Notes: generated by a model from the sequence alone, not told the origin. Shown: positions 40,197 to 50,756, numbered from the stretch's first letter. The stretch: DNA of 64,000 bases from Terrisporobacter vanillatitrophus (GCF_051148895.1 NZ_CP154625.1:124001-188000); one strand, 5' to 3'. Made by a program: numbers and translations.

Positions 40197-41147
40197 ATGA
40201 ATACTAGCGGAAGCGAGATTAAAATTATTGCAGGTAATTCAAACAAGGAGTTAGCTGAAAAAATCGCAGAATATATAGGAGTAAAGGTTGCTGATTGCCA
40301 AGTAACAACATTTAGCGATGGAGAAATAAGCGTAAATATCAATGAAACAGTTAGAGGTTGCGACGTATTCGTAGTTCAATCTACTAACAACCCAGTTAAC
40401 AATAACTTAATGGAGTTATTAATAATGATAGATGCATTAAAGAGAGCATCTGCAGGAAGAATCACAGCAGTTATACCATACTACGGATATGCAAGACAAG
40501 ACAGAAAAGCTAAGGCAAGAGATCCAATCACAGCTAAATTAGTGGCAAACTTAATAACAGCAGCAGGAGCAGATAGAGTTTTAACTATGGACTTACATGC
40601 TTCTCAAATACAAGGATACTTCGATATCCCACTAGATCATTTATTAGGAGGAAGCTTATTAGCTAACTACTTTAATGGGAAAAATATAGAAGATTTAGTT
40701 GTAGTTTCGCCAGACTTAGGAAGTGTTACTAGATCTAGAAAATTTGCTAATCAATTAGAGGGAGAAGTTCCACTAGCAATAATAGACAAAAGAAGACCTA
40801 AGGCTAATGTTTGTGAAGTAATGAATCTTATAGGAGATGTGAAAGGTAAAAATGTTATCATGTTAGATGATATGATAGATACAGCTGGAACTATAACAAA
40901 TGCAGCTAATGCACTTAAAGAGTTCGGAGCTAAAGACATATATGCTTGCTGTACACATGCAGTTTTATCTGGACCAGCAATAGAAAGAATTGGAGACTCT
41001 GCAATTAGTGAGTTAATAGTTCTTGATACTATAAGACTTCCTAAAGAAAAAGAGCTTGATAAAATAAAAGTATTAACAGTAGCAGAAATGTTTGGAGAAG
41101 CTATTAAGAAAATATTCTCTAATGAGTCTGTAAGTGTTTTATTCTAA
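40197..41147 (+). CDS. prs: ribose-phosphate pyrophosphokinase
   Basis: 316 aa, standard length. It makes PRPP from ribose-5-phosphate and ATP. DRKAKARDPITAKL, the flexible-loop segment, LDHLLGGSL, and VIMLDDMIDTAGTI, the PRPP-binding loop, are all intact. RBS CAGGAGGATAAG. It follows glmU as in B. subtilis, but ctc is absent between it and pth. PRPP is also the ligand of PurR and the substrate of PncB in this window. Confidence 0.97.
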   Translation: MNTSGSEIKIIAGNSNKELAEKIAEYIGVKVADCQVTTFSDGEISVNINETVRGCDVFVVQSTNNPVNNNLMELLIMIDALKRASAGRITAVIPYYGYARQDRKAKARDPITAKLVANLITAAGADRVLTMDLHASQIQGYFDIPLDHLLGGSLLANYFNGKNIEDLVVVSPDLGSVTRSRKFANQLEGEVPLAIIDKRRPKANVCEVMNLIGDVKGKNVIMLDDMIDTAGTITNAANALKEFGAKDIYACCTHAVLSGPAIERIGDSAISELIVLDTIRLPKEKELDKIKVLTVAEMFGEAIKKIFSNESVSVLF

Positions 41148-41164
41148 TTAGCAATTTACATGTA

Positions 41165-41200
41165 AGAGATATTAATCTATAGATTAATATCTCTTTTTTT
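41165..41200 (+). terminator. terminator of glmU-prs
   Basis: A 30-base perfect palindrome (41165-41194) followed by a run of T. Confidence 0.9.
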
Positions 41201-41348
41201 CTAATTTAAGGCATTACAATATATTGAAAGTGAGTATTAAATTACATGGTTCTGGTAATGAATTTAACTATAAGACTAGTCATGATATTAACTTATAGGA
41301 GATATGGTGAAATAACATGATGATCTAAATAATTACAAGGAGCATATT

Positions 41349-42410
41349 ATGAATATATTTGATATATTAAGAGCAGCAATAGAACTTGAAGCATCAGATA
41401 TACATATTACAGTAGGTAGTGTGCCAATAGCTAGAATAAAAGGGAGATTTACGAAATTAACAGAAAAAATATTAACAAAGCATGATACAGAAGAGATGAC
41501 AAAGGGAATTGCCGGAGATAAAAATTTCAGAAAAATTGAAGAATATGGTGAATGCGATTTTTCTGTTGTTATAGAAAGTGGAGAAAGATTTAGGGTAAAT
41601 GGGTACAAGCAAAAAGGAAATTATGCTATTGCAATAAGAATTATTACTTCTCAGATTCCGTCCTTTGAAAGCCTAGGACTACCTGAAATTCTTAAAACTT
41701 TTACAGAAAAGCATAAAGGCCTGGTATTAGTTACAGGACCAACAGGAAGCGGTAAAAGTACAACTCTTGCAAGTCTTATAGACATAATAAATAAAAATCA
41801 ACAAAAGCATATTATAACTTTGGAAGATCCTATAGAATATATTCACCATCATAAGAAAAGCTTAGTAAATCAAAGGGAAATAGGACAAGATACTAAAAGT
41901 TTTAATTCTGCTCTAAGAGCAATACTTCGTCAAGATCCCGATGTTATTCTTGTAGGGGAAATGAGAGACTCAGAAACTATTTCTATAGCATTAACAGCAG
42001 CGGAGACAGGTCATTTAGTATTTTCTACTCTTCATACAGTTGGAGCAGCTAAAACTATAGATAGAATAGTAGATATGTTTCCGTCAGAGCAACAACATCA
42101 GGTTAGGATACAATTATCTACTGTGTGTGAAGGAGTTATTTCTCAACAGTTATTGCAGACTATGGATGGAAGAGAGAGAGTAGTGGCATTAGAGGTTATG
42201 GTGTCAAATCCAGCTATAAGAAATTTAATAAGAGAAAATAAAACTTATCAAATTCAAAATATTATACAAACAGGAAGCAAGTATGGAATGCAAACTATGG
42301 ATCAAGAACTAGTCAATTTATATAGACAAGGAAGTATATCAAGACATAGCGTACTTAGTAGATGCACAGATTATGAATATACTAGTAGATTAGTTGAAGA
42401 TAGATACTAG
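41349..42410 (+). CDS. pilT: PilT-type twitching ATPase
   Basis: 353 aa type IV pilus retraction ATPase. Walker A GPTGSGKS is at 130-137; the Asp-box region ITLEDPIEY and Walker B VILVGEMRDSETI follow. The AIRNLIRENKTYQIQNIIQTG C-terminal segment is typical of PilT. RBS CAAGGAGCATAT. With the prepilin peptidase below it forms an orphan pilus pair between prs and pth, a placement I recall from Clostridioides difficile. Confidence 0.93.
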   Translation: MNIFDILRAAIELEASDIHITVGSVPIARIKGRFTKLTEKILTKHDTEEMTKGIAGDKNFRKIEEYGECDFSVVIESGERFRVNGYKQKGNYAIAIRIITSQIPSFESLGLPEILKTFTEKHKGLVLVTGPTGSGKSTTLASLIDIINKNQQKHIITLEDPIEYIHHHKKSLVNQREIGQDTKSFNSALRAILRQDPDVILVGEMRDSETISIALTAAETGHLVFSTLHTVGAAKTIDRIVDMFPSEQQHQVRIQLSTVCEGVISQQLLQTMDGRERVVALEVMVSNPAIRNLIRENKTYQIQNIIQTGSKYGMQTMDQELVNLYRQGSISRHSVLSRCTDYEYTSRLVEDRY

Positions 42411-42716
42411 ACATTTGAAACATGATTTCTAAATTTATAAAATAAGGCTAAGAATAATAGACTTAATTTATATATTATATTGCAATAATTGGTATGTGAT
42501 TTAATATTTTAATAAATTACATAAATATTATAAGTTAGTATTTGAAATGAATGCCTACTCATTTAATACAATTAGATTAAACTGTATAAATTTAATGATA
42601 AAAAACTATAATATTAAATACATCTAGAATAAAAGGAGAAATATTAAATAAAGTAGTATTTAATATTTATAAATATTGGGGAAATAAAACCATACTATTA
42701 TTAAAAAAATAAAACT
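42411..42716. other. 306-base gap between pilT and prepilin peptidase
   Basis: AT-rich, no gene. It holds an 11-bp inverted repeat (42639-42649 and 42658-42668) without a T run, and an AAAGGAGAAATATT sequence at about 42632 that looks like an RBS but leads only to a stop. No clear terminator for pilT. Confidence 0.6.
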
Positions 42717-43361
42717 ATGATATATTTAACAATAGTAATAATTTTTATGATTTTATCTTATATTTTAGAAAAAGTAATCTATAGATTAGATAATTGCATG
42801 GATAAAAATCTAACCAACAAAATATTAATATTTTTACCAAACATGATAATACCTATTTTAATATATACTAAGTATGAGTTAAGCATACAAGCTATAAGTT
42901 ATATGTCATTAATTCCATTTTTAACGATGATTTCAATAATTGATTTTAGAACAACTTATGTATATGATATAACAATACTTAGTGGTATAATTATGCAGAG
43001 TGTTATTTTTTTATTGAATAAACAGCTAAGTGAAGGTTCAATGAGTCATATAAAAGGATTATTTTTAGGTATTATACTATCGTATATTTTGGCAAAAGCA
43101 ACAAAATCACTGGGAGATGGTGATATAGGTTTTTATGGACTTTGTGCTTTTGCACTTGGCCAAGAATATAGCTTATATATGATATTTTTATCATTTATGT
43201 TGGCTAGTATTTATGGAGGGTATATACTTTTTAGAAAGAGAAAATCTATAAAATCATCAATTCCTTTTACACCATTTATATCTTTAGCAACAATTTTAAT
43301 AATATTAACACAAAAAGATATAATTAATTTATATTTTGACATTCTAAGCAGAAATCTATAA
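42717..43361 (+). CDS. prepilin peptidase (A24 family), short form
   Basis: 214 aa, about seven membrane helices. The two catalytic aspartates are D76 in ISIIDFRTT and D136 in GDGD, with the PFTPFISLA C-terminal motif. It lacks the N-terminal cytoplasmic methylase domain with the Cys zinc site. No Shine-Dalgarno sequence lies close to the ATG, and a stop at 42702 prevents an earlier start. It probably cleaves prepilins for the PilT system. Confidence 0.85.
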   Translation: MIYLTIVIIFMILSYILEKVIYRLDNCMDKNLTNKILIFLPNMIIPILIYTKYELSIQAISYMSLIPFLTMISIIDFRTTYVYDITILSGIIMQSVIFLLNKQLSEGSMSHIKGLFLGIILSYILAKATKSLGDGDIGFYGLCAFALGQEYSLYMIFLSFMLASIYGGYILFRKRKSIKSSIPFTPFISLATILIILTQKDIINLYFDILSRNL

Positions 43362-43373
43362 AGGAGGATAAAA

Positions 43374-43937
43374 ATGTATATAATAGTAGGTCTGGGGAAT
43401 CCAGGTAAACAATATGAGAATACAAGACATAACGTAGGATTTAATGTAATAGATATTTTAGCAGATGAATATGGTATAAGTGTAACTAAAATGAAGCATA
43501 AAGCTTTAATAGGAGAAGGAAGAGTGGGTACCCAGAAGGTTGTCCTTGTAAAACCTGTAACTTATATGAATCTTAGTGGAGAATCTTTAGCTGACATTTA
43601 TAATTTTTACAAAGTAGATACGAGTAACATTGTAGTGATATACGATGATATAGATTTGGATGTTGGAAAAATAAGAATAAGGAAAAAGGGCAGCGGAGGG
43701 ACTCATAATGGAATGAAATCTATTGTGAAGTGTTTAGGAACAACAGATTTTCCAAGAGTTAGAGTTGGAGTTTCTAAGCCAGAGCCAGGTAGAGATTTAG
43801 CAAGTTTTGTTCTTTCTAGATTTAGTAAGGAAGAAGAAGGAGATTTAAAGGATGGTCTAGAAAAAGCTATTAAAGCTATAGATTGTATTATTAGAGAAGA
43901 CATAGATTTGTCAATGAATAAATTTAATGGAAAGTAA
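43374..43937 (+). CDS. pth: peptidyl-tRNA hydrolase
   Basis: 187 aa. VGLGNPGKQYENTRHNVGF contains the catalytic His (H19) and Asn; GSGGTHNGMKSI and DFPRVRVGV are the other conserved blocks. It recycles peptidyl-tRNA. RBS AAAGGAGGATAA, 12 bases after the prepilin peptidase gene; mfd follows after 13 bases. Confidence 0.97.
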   Translation: MYIIVGLGNPGKQYENTRHNVGFNVIDILADEYGISVTKMKHKALIGEGRVGTQKVVLVKPVTYMNLSGESLADIYNFYKVDTSNIVVIYDDIDLDVGKIRIRKKGSGGTHNGMKSIVKCLGTTDFPRVRVGVSKPEPGRDLASFVLSRFSKEEEGDLKDGLEKAIKAIDCIIREDIDLSMNKFNGK

Positions 43938-43950
43938 TTAGGAGGCTATC

Positions 43951-46900
43951 ATGAAGGATGTATTATTATATCCTTTGCAGAATTTAAATGAATATAAGGA
44001 AATTATAAGTTATATTGAGGAAAGTGATGGTGCAGCCTTAGTTAATGGTTTATTACCTATGCAAAAGTCCCATATAGCTTATTCCATATTTAAAGAATTA
44101 AAAAAACAAATCCTTTTTATTGCCAATAGTGATTTAGAAGCAAAAAAAGTTTATGAGGATTTAGAAGGCTATATTAAAGGAAAGGTAGAATATTTATCAA
44201 GTCAAGATATTTACTTTTATCATTTAGATGCAAAGGACAGAAGAGAAGAAGCAAAAAAATTAAAAACACTTCTTAAATTAGCAAAAGGAGAAAAGGTTAT
44301 TACCGTAACTTCTGCTGAAGCTATTTTAAGAAAATATATACCAAAGAAAGTACTAATAGACAATATAATTACTTATAAAGTTGGAGATATTGTTGATATA
44401 GAAAAATTAACTAATACCCTTGTTAATTTGGGATATGAAAGAGTTTCTAAAATTGAGGGATTCGGTCAATTTAGTATAAGAGGTGGAATAATAGATATTT
44501 TTTCTTTAGAGTACACTAACCCTATTCGTATGGAATTATTTGACGATGAAGTAGATTCTATACGAACTTTTGATGTGTTCTCACAAATGTCTATAGAAAA
44601 AATAAAAAAGGTTGTAATAACGCCATCGAGAGAGTTTATATATCCTGAAAAATTGGATAAAATAGTAAAAAATATAAAAAAAGAAGTTAATGACAATACA
44701 GATGAAGATGCGATTTCCAATATTGATAAAATATCAAATAGAACTTACTTTGAAGGAATAGAAAACTATATTGATTATATTTACCCTCAGGATAATAAAA
44801 GTATTTTCACTTATTTAAATGAAGATGCAGTGATTTTTACACAAGATATTACAAGGCTTAAGGAAAAGTGTGAAAACTACTTTAATGAGTTTAAAGAGAA
44901 TTACAAATTAAATCTGGAAAGAGGACTAGCGATAAAAAATCAAGGTAAGCTAATTTATACTTATAATGATTTAAGTTATCTTATAGAAAATAGATCCATT
45001 CTCCTAAATACATTATTAACAAGGCAAATAAATGAATTTAATATAAAGAGAATTATTAATTTTAATTCTAGAGAAATACCAGCTTATAATGGGAAATTGG
45101 AGCTTTTAGCAGAAGACTTAAACAGATTAAAATATAATGGAAATAAAGTTGTATTAGTTACAAGCACTTTAGAAAGAGCTAAGAAGTTAAGTAAGGACTT
45201 GATTGAGTTAAATGTGGAAGCCATAGTATCTAAGAGTAGAGATGTGGAAATTAAATCTTCACAAATAATTATTTGCCCGGGAAATATACGTACAGGTTTT
45301 GAATATAAATCAATTAAATTTGTAGTAATTACTGATAATGAAATAATAGGAGTTCAAAAAAGAACTTCAACAAAGAAAAAAAATAATAAAAATAAAAATG
45401 GGAAAAAGATTGACTCTTTTCTAGATTTGAATATAGGAGACTACGTTGTTCATGAAAATAGTGGTATCGGTAGATATACTGGAATAGAACAAGTTTTAGT
45501 AAATGGAATAAAAAAAGATTATATAAAAATAATTTATCAAGGCGGAGATAATCTTTATGTACCTATTGATCAAATGGATAAGGTACAAAAATATATTGGT
45601 GCTGATATTGAAAGAGTCAAATTAAATAAATTAGGAACTAGTGAGTGGACTAGGGCAAAAGCTAAGGTTAAAAGAGAAATAGAGGACATGACTAAAGACC
45701 TTATTGAGCTTTATGCAAAAAGAGAAAAGGTTAAAGGATTTAAATTCTCAAAAGATACTCTTTGGCAAAACGAATTTGAGGATTTATTCCCTCACGAGGA
45801 GACAGAAGATCAATTAAAAGCTATAAAAGAAACTAAAAAAGATATGGAATCTTCAAAAGTAATGGATAGATTAGTTTGTGGAGATGTTGGGTATGGAAAG
45901 ACAGAAGTAGCGATTAGAGCTATTTTTAAGGCTTGTATGGATAATAAGCAAGTTGCCGTATTAGTACCTACTACTATTCTTGCTCAGCAGCACTACAATA
46001 CCTTCAAAGAAAGGTTTGAAAATTACCCAATCAGAGTAGAAGTTTTAAGTAGATTTAAAACACCGAAACAACAAAAGCAAATTATAGAAGACGCAAAAAA
46101 AGGTTTGATTGATATATTAATAGGAACTCACAGAATCGTTTCAAAAGATATAAATCTACCTAAACTAGGATTAGTAGTTATAGATGAAGAACAAAGATTT
46201 GGTGTTAAACATAAAGAATCCTTAAAAGAAATAAAAAACACTGTAGACGTATTGACTTTATCAGCAACACCTATACCAAGAACTCTTCATATGTCACTTA
46301 GTGGAATTAGAGATATGAGTGTTATAGAAGATCCACCACAAGAGAGACATCCAGTTATAACTTATGTTACAGAGTCTAAGGAAAGCATCATACAAGACGA
46401 AGTGGAAAGAGAAGTAGCTAGGGGTGGACAAGTATTTTTTGTATATAACAGAGTTGAAGGAATTGAAAGAATGGCTGCAAAAGTACAAGAATTAGTTCCA
46501 GATGCTAGAGTTGCCGTAGCGCATGGTAGAATGACTCCAAAAGTACTGGAAAATATTATAATTGATTTCTTGAATAAGGAATATGACGTTTTAGTTTGTA
46601 CAACAATAGTTGAAACAGGAATGGATATTTCTAACGCAAATACTATGATAATTTACGATGCAGACAAAATGGGTCTAGCGCAGTTATATCAGTTACGTGG
46701 TAGAGTTGGAAGAAGTTCCAGACAAGGATATGCTTATTTAATGTATGAAAAGGATAAAGTCTTAAGTGAAGTAGCAGAAAAAAGATTAAAAGCTATTAAA
46801 GAGTTCACAGAATTTGGTTCAGGATTTAAAATAGCTATGAGAGACTTGGAGATTAGAGGTGCAGGAAATATACTAGGTTCTCAACAACATGGTCATATGG

Positions 46901-47343
46901 CTGTTATAGGATATGACTTGTACGTTAAAATGCTAAATGATGCCATAAGAAAGGTTAAAGGAGAACTTATAGTTGAAGAAGTGGAAGTTGAAATTGATTT
47001 AAGTGTTAATGCATATATTCCGGATTATTATATTGATGATGAATTAATAAAGCTAGAAATGTATAAGAAAATTGCATGTATAGAAAATAAAGATGATTTA
47101 GTAGAAGTTCAATATGAATTGGAAGATAGATTTTCTGATATTCCTAAGCCGGTGGAAACATTATTAAACATTGCTTATATAAAATCTATGTGCAAAAAAC
47201 TTAAAATAGAAAAAATAAGACAAAATAAAGATGAAATAATTTTAAGTCCTTTAACTAGATATAAAACGAAAGAAACAATAGGATATAAAATAGTTAAGGA
47301 GTTAGAAGAACTATTAGAAAAAATGTTAAAATTAAATAATTAA
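43951..47343 (+). CDS. mfd: transcription-repair coupling factor
   Basis: 1130 aa, normal length. It removes stalled RNA polymerase and recruits UvrA. The UvrB-like N-terminal part covers about 1-470. The RNA-polymerase-binding domain is near 480-560 (GDYVVHENSGIGRYTGI), preceded by a Lys/Asn-rich linker. The helicase has GDVGYGKTE (644-652), DEEQ (745-748), TLSATPIPRTLHMS and QLRGRVGRS. fin, usual between pth and mfd in bacilli, is absent. Confidence 0.97.
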   Translation: MKDVLLYPLQNLNEYKEIISYIEESDGAALVNGLLPMQKSHIAYSIFKELKKQILFIANSDLEAKKVYEDLEGYIKGKVEYLSSQDIYFYHLDAKDRREEAKKLKTLLKLAKGEKVITVTSAEAILRKYIPKKVLIDNIITYKVGDIVDIEKLTNTLVNLGYERVSKIEGFGQFSIRGGIIDIFSLEYTNPIRMELFDDEVDSIRTFDVFSQMSIEKIKKVVITPSREFIYPEKLDKIVKNIKKEVNDNTDEDAISNIDKISNRTYFEGIENYIDYIYPQDNKSIFTYLNEDAVIFTQDITRLKEKCENYFNEFKENYKLNLERGLAIKNQGKLIYTYNDLSYLIENRSILLNTLLTRQINEFNIKRIINFNSREIPAYNGKLELLAEDLNRLKYNGNKVVLVTSTLERAKKLSKDLIELNVEAIVSKSRDVEIKSSQIIICPGNIRTGFEYKSIKFVVITDNEIIGVQKRTSTKKKNNKNKNGKKIDSFLDLNIGDYVVHENSGIGRYTGIEQVLVNGIKKDYIKIIYQGGDNLYVPIDQMDKVQKYIGADIERVKLNKLGTSEWTRAKAKVKREIEDMTKDLIELYAKREKVKGFKFSKDTLWQNEFEDLFPHEETEDQLKAIKETKKDMESSKVMDRLVCGDVGYGKTEVAIRAIFKACMDNKQVAVLVPTTILAQQHYNTFKERFENYPIRVEVLSRFKTPKQQKQIIEDAKKGLIDILIGTHRIVSKDINLPKLGLVVIDEEQRFGVKHKESLKEIKNTVDVLTLSATPIPRTLHMSLSGIRDMSVIEDPPQERHPVITYVTESKESIIQDEVEREVARGGQVFFVYNRVEGIERMAAKVQELVPDARVAVAHGRMTPKVLENIIIDFLNKEYDVLVCTTIVETGMDISNANTMIIYDADKMGLAQLYQLRGRVGRSSRQGYAYLMYEKDKVLSEVAEKRLKAIKEFTEFGSGFKIAMRDLEIRGAGNILGSQQHGHMAVIGYDLYVKMLNDAIRKVKGELIVEEVEVEIDLSVNAYIPDYYIDDELIKLEMYKKIACIENKDDLVEVQYELEDRFSDIPKPVETLLNIAYIKSMCKKLKIEKIRQNKDEIILSPLTRYKTKETIGYKIVKELEELLEKMLKLNN

Positions 47344-47359
47344 TTTGGAGAGGTGTTTT

Positions 47360-48352
47360 ATGAAAAAAATATTTACTTTTATCCTATGCTTAATGATGAC
47401 AGTATCATTAATAGGATGTAGCGCAGGCAAAAAAGCAGTGGCAACAGTAAATGGACAAGACATAACCTTAGAGAATTATCAAAAACTATTATCATTAAAT
47501 AAATCATCAATGGAATCTTATTATGGAAGTGACGTTTGGTCTAAGGAAATGGAAGATGGAAAAACTTATAAAGATACATTAAAAGAAATGGTACTTCAAA
47601 CTATGATAGGTTCTGAAGTTATTTATCAAGAATCAGAAAAGCAAAAAGTCTTGCCTACAGATAAACAAATACAAGAACAAATAGATAGTTTCAATGAAAG
47701 TATAAAGAATGATAGCGACTACAAAGCAGAACTTGAAAAAATGGCAATAAATGAAGAGTTTCTTAAGTTTCAATTTTCAAGAGACTTAGCTAATAGTAAC
47801 TTACAAGAAAAATTTGAAAAAGATACAAAGATATCAGAAACTGATATGAAAAAATACTATGAAGATAATAAAAAAAGTTTCTACACTGAGACTGTAACAG
47901 CTTCTCATATATTATTAAAAACTCAAGATGACGAAGGAAAAGAATTATCAGCTGAGAAAAAGAAAGAAGCTAAGAAAAAGGCAGAAGAGGCTCTTGCCAA
48001 AGTTAAATCAGGAGAAGACTTTGCAAAGGTAGCTAAAGAATATTCTCAGGACTCATCAGCATCAAAAGGTGGAGAATTGGGAACCTTTGGTAGAGGTCAA
48101 ATGGTAACTGAATTTGAAAATGCAGCTTTTGACATGAAAAAAGGAGAAATATCTAATATAGTAGAAACTCAATATGGTTATCATATAATAAAAGTTACAG
48201 GTAGAGTAGACAAACAAGAAACTTATGACGATGTAAAAGGTAAAATTAAGACGACATTGGCAAGTGAAAAATATACTGAATATGTTGAAAAACTAAAAAA
48301 GGATTCCAAGATAGAGCAAAAAGAAGATATTGTAAAATCTGCTAAATTTTAA
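47360..48352 (+). CDS. prsA: PrsA-like peptidyl-prolyl isomerase lipoprotein
   Basis: 330 aa. Lipoprotein signal with lipobox LIGC (Cys20). A SurA-like N-terminal helical part is followed by the parvulin domain at about 178-275 (SHILLKTQDDEGKE, then GGELGTFGRGQMV and YGYHIIKV). It folds secreted proteins at the outer face of the membrane. A TTG at 47345 is in frame; GGAGAGGTG fits the ATG at 47360. It directly follows mfd. Confidence 0.92.
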   Translation: MKKIFTFILCLMMTVSLIGCSAGKKAVATVNGQDITLENYQKLLSLNKSSMESYYGSDVWSKEMEDGKTYKDTLKEMVLQTMIGSEVIYQESEKQKVLPTDKQIQEQIDSFNESIKNDSDYKAELEKMAINEEFLKFQFSRDLANSNLQEKFEKDTKISETDMKKYYEDNKKSFYTETVTASHILLKTQDDEGKELSAEKKKEAKKKAEEALAKVKSGEDFAKVAKEYSQDSSASKGGELGTFGRGQMVTEFENAAFDMKKGEISNIVETQYGYHIIKVTGRVDKQETYDDVKGKIKTTLASEKYTEYVEKLKKDSKIEQKEDIVKSAKF

Positions 48353-48357
48353 TATAA

Positions 48358-48391
48358 TAAGCTATGTCCAATTAAGGATATAGCTTTTTTT
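48358..48391 (+). terminator. terminator after prsA
   Basis: AGCTATGTCC/GGATATAGCT (one wobble pair), then seven T. Confidence 0.87.
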
Positions 48392-48459
48392 GTATATTTT
48401 TCTTATCAATGGTAAAAATATATACATATAAAGACAGTAATGGAGGGATTAATTAATAA

Positions 48460-48999
48460 ATGAGAGCTACAGGAATAGTTAGAAGAATAGACGACCTAGG
48501 AAGAGTTGTTATTCCTAAAGAGATTAGAAAAACTCTTAGAATAAGAGAAGGAGATCCTCTAGAAATATTTACAGCTAAAGACGGAGAAGTAATCCTTAAA
48601 AAATACTCTCCAATAGGAGAATTAAATGAATTCTCACAAGAATATGCTGAAACCTTAGGAGAAATACTAGGACAAGGTGTCGTAGTAACAGATTTAGATT
48701 CTATAATAGCTGTATCAAAATTACCTAAAAAAGATTATAAAGAAAAAAGTATAAGTAATGAATTAGAACAATTAATTGAAAATAGAGTAGTTAAACATGC
48801 TAATGATAATAAAATGATACCATTATACAAAGATGATGCTACTCCATATAGCGGTCAAATTATTATGCCGATTATAAGCGATTCAGGAGACTGTATAGGT
48901 TCAATTTCAGTAGTTACAAGATATAATGAAATTTTTTCTGAAGACATAGAAAAGATTCTTAAAATTGCAACTAGCTTTTTAGGAAAGCAAGTACAATAA
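48460..48999 (+). CDS. spoVT: stage V sporulation protein T
   Basis: 179 aa. The AbrB-type swapped-hairpin DNA-binding domain is at 1-50 (GIVRRIDDLGRVVIPKEIRK), followed by a GAF-like domain (about 55-178). SpoVT modulates sigma-G genes in the forespore. RBS TGGAGGGATT. Stand-alone gene with its own terminator. Confidence 0.96.
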   Translation: MRATGIVRRIDDLGRVVIPKEIRKTLRIREGDPLEIFTAKDGEVILKKYSPIGELNEFSQEYAETLGEILGQGVVVTDLDSIIAVSKLPKKDYKEKSISNELEQLIENRVVKHANDNKMIPLYKDDATPYSGQIIMPIISDSGDCIGSISVVTRYNEIFSEDIEKILKIATSFLGKQVQ

Positions 49000-49003
49000 A
49001 TAC

Positions 49004-49029
49004 TAAAGGCCCTTATATTAAGGGCCTTT
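49004..49029 (+). terminator. terminator-like hairpin of spoVT
   Basis: AAAGGCCCTTA-TAT-TAAGGGCCTTT, a perfect 11-bp stem, but with a poor T run. Confidence 0.65.
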
Positions 49030-49142
49030 AATATTTATAAAAAATTTGTTTTCTAAATAATTAAAAAATCTTAAATTATTGAATATACTTATAAAGATAT
49101 GATATATTAAAGTTTGTTATAGAAATAATATGGAGGTAAGTT

Positions 49143-50756
49143 ATGAACAATAACGCACATAAAGAATCATTTTTAAAAGGTGCACTTATACTTGGAATGG
49201 CAGGTATAATTGTTAAGATAATGGGAGCATTTTTTAGAATCCCTCTTGGAAACATAATCGGTTCAACGGGATTAGGATATTATCAGGCTGTATATCCAGT
49301 GTACACTTTATTCTTAACATTAGCTACGGCAGGGTTTCCGACTGCACTAGCAAAACTAGTTTCAGAGCAAAGAGCCGTAGGTGATTTTGGTGGAGCAAAT
49401 AAAACCTTTAGAATATCATATACAGTTTTATTTATTACTGGATTGATATCATTTTCATTTTTCTTCTTTGGTGCAGATTTTATATCTAAAGTACTTTTGA
49501 AAAATAGCGGATCATACGCAGCATTAATTGCTATTTCTCCTGCATTACTATTTGTTCCTTTGATGTCTTCTTATAGAGGATATTTCCAAGGAAGAAGAGA
49601 AATGTCTAAAATAGCTATTTCTCAAATAATTGAACAATTTTTTAGAGTTATACTAGGGTTATTCTTAGGATATATACTTATGAAAAATTATGGTCCACAA
49701 ATGGGAGCTGCTGGTGGAGTACTAGGAGCTGCAATAGGTGGATTTGCATCTGCTGTATTTTTAATTTACATATATTTGAGAAGTAGTAAATCTAGAAAAG
49801 TTGAGATTGCTCAAAGTAAACATATAAAGCTTGAAAGTACAGGTACTATATTAAAAAGGTTACTATATGTTGCCATACCTATAAGTATTGGTGCATGTGT
49901 AATGCCTTTAGTAAATATGGTAGATAGTGTAATAGTAGTGAGAAGACTTACAGAAACAGGATTTAATATAGAACAAGCCAATTCTCTACTTGGTCAATTA
50001 TCAGGAATGGCAATATCAACTGTAAACTTACTTGTAGTTATAGATCAAGCTATAGGTATGAGTTTGGTACCGGCTATTTCAGAAGCTTATGCATTAAAGC
50101 AAATGAAGCGAGTAAGAAAAGAAGCTAAGACAGGACTAAAGACCATATTATTACTTACTTTACCAGCTACATTTGGATTTGCAGCTCTTGCAGGTCCGAT
50201 AATGAAACTACTATATCCTGCTGAACCAGCATCTCTTGGAACTATGTTATTAGTAGTGTCTCCTTGTGCGGTATTCTTAGGTTTAATATATGCGCAAAAT
50301 GGAATACTACAGGGGATGGGAAAACCTATGATGCCAGTTATAGCCCTAGCCATAGGTATGGTATTTAAAGTAGTAATAAGTTATGTATTAACAGGTATAC
50401 CATCAATAAATATAATAGGTTCTGGAATAGGTACTTTATCAGCATATGCAGTAGCATCTATAATAGAGCTTATATATATAAAGAAACATCTGAAATTAAG
50501 ATTATCACCGAAAGAGTTTGTTATAAAGCCACTGATAACTGTTATAACAATGTATGTAGTTGTTAAACTGTCATATGGATTTATGGTAGGTTTCTTAGGA
50601 AATGCATTATCAACTCTAGTTTCAATAGCTATCGGTGGGCTTGTTTATGGTTTAGTTTTACTAGGAATAGGTGGAATTAGAAAAGATGAAATTTTAACTA
50701 TTCCAAAAGGTGAAAAAATTTACTCAGTTTTAAGAAAACTTAGACTTATGAAATAG
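49143..50756 (+). CDS. spoVB: SpoVB-like polysaccharide/lipid flippase
   Basis: 537 aa with about 14 membrane helices, MOP superfamily (SpoVB/MurJ type). The N-terminal KGALILGMAGIIVKIMGAFF is typical. SpoVB is required for spore cortex formation, presumably as a lipid II flippase. RBS TATGGAGGTAAG. It lies in the same position as yabM/spoVB of B. subtilis between spoVT and yabN. Confidence 0.9.
   Translation: MNNNAHKESFLKGALILGMAGIIVKIMGAFFRIPLGNIIGSTGLGYYQAVYPVYTLFLTLATAGFPTALAKLVSEQRAVGDFGGANKTFRISYTVLFITGLISFSFFFFGADFISKVLLKNSGSYAALIAISPALLFVPLMSSYRGYFQGRREMSKIAISQIIEQFFRVILGLFLGYILMKNYGPQMGAAGGVLGAAIGGFASAVFLIYIYLRSSKSRKVEIAQSKHIKLESTGTILKRLLYVAIPISIGACVMPLVNMVDSVIVVRRLTETGFNIEQANSLLGQLSGMAISTVNLLVVIDQAIGMSLVPAISEAYALKQMKRVRKEAKTGLKTILLLTLPATFGFAALAGPIMKLLYPAEPASLGTMLLVVSPCAVFLGLIYAQNGILQGMGKPMMPVIALAIGMVFKVVISYVLTGIPSINIIGSGIGTLSAYAVASIIELIYIKKHLKLRLSPKEFVIKPLITVITMYVVVKLSYGFMVGFLGNALSTLVSIAIGGLVYGLVLLGIGGIRKDEILTIPKGEKIYSVLRKLRLMK

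Noticed and set aside
42632..42668. A small gene after the RBS-like AAAGGAGAAATATT in the pilT downstream gap
   Set aside because: The frame hits a stop after two codons; nothing else supports translation.
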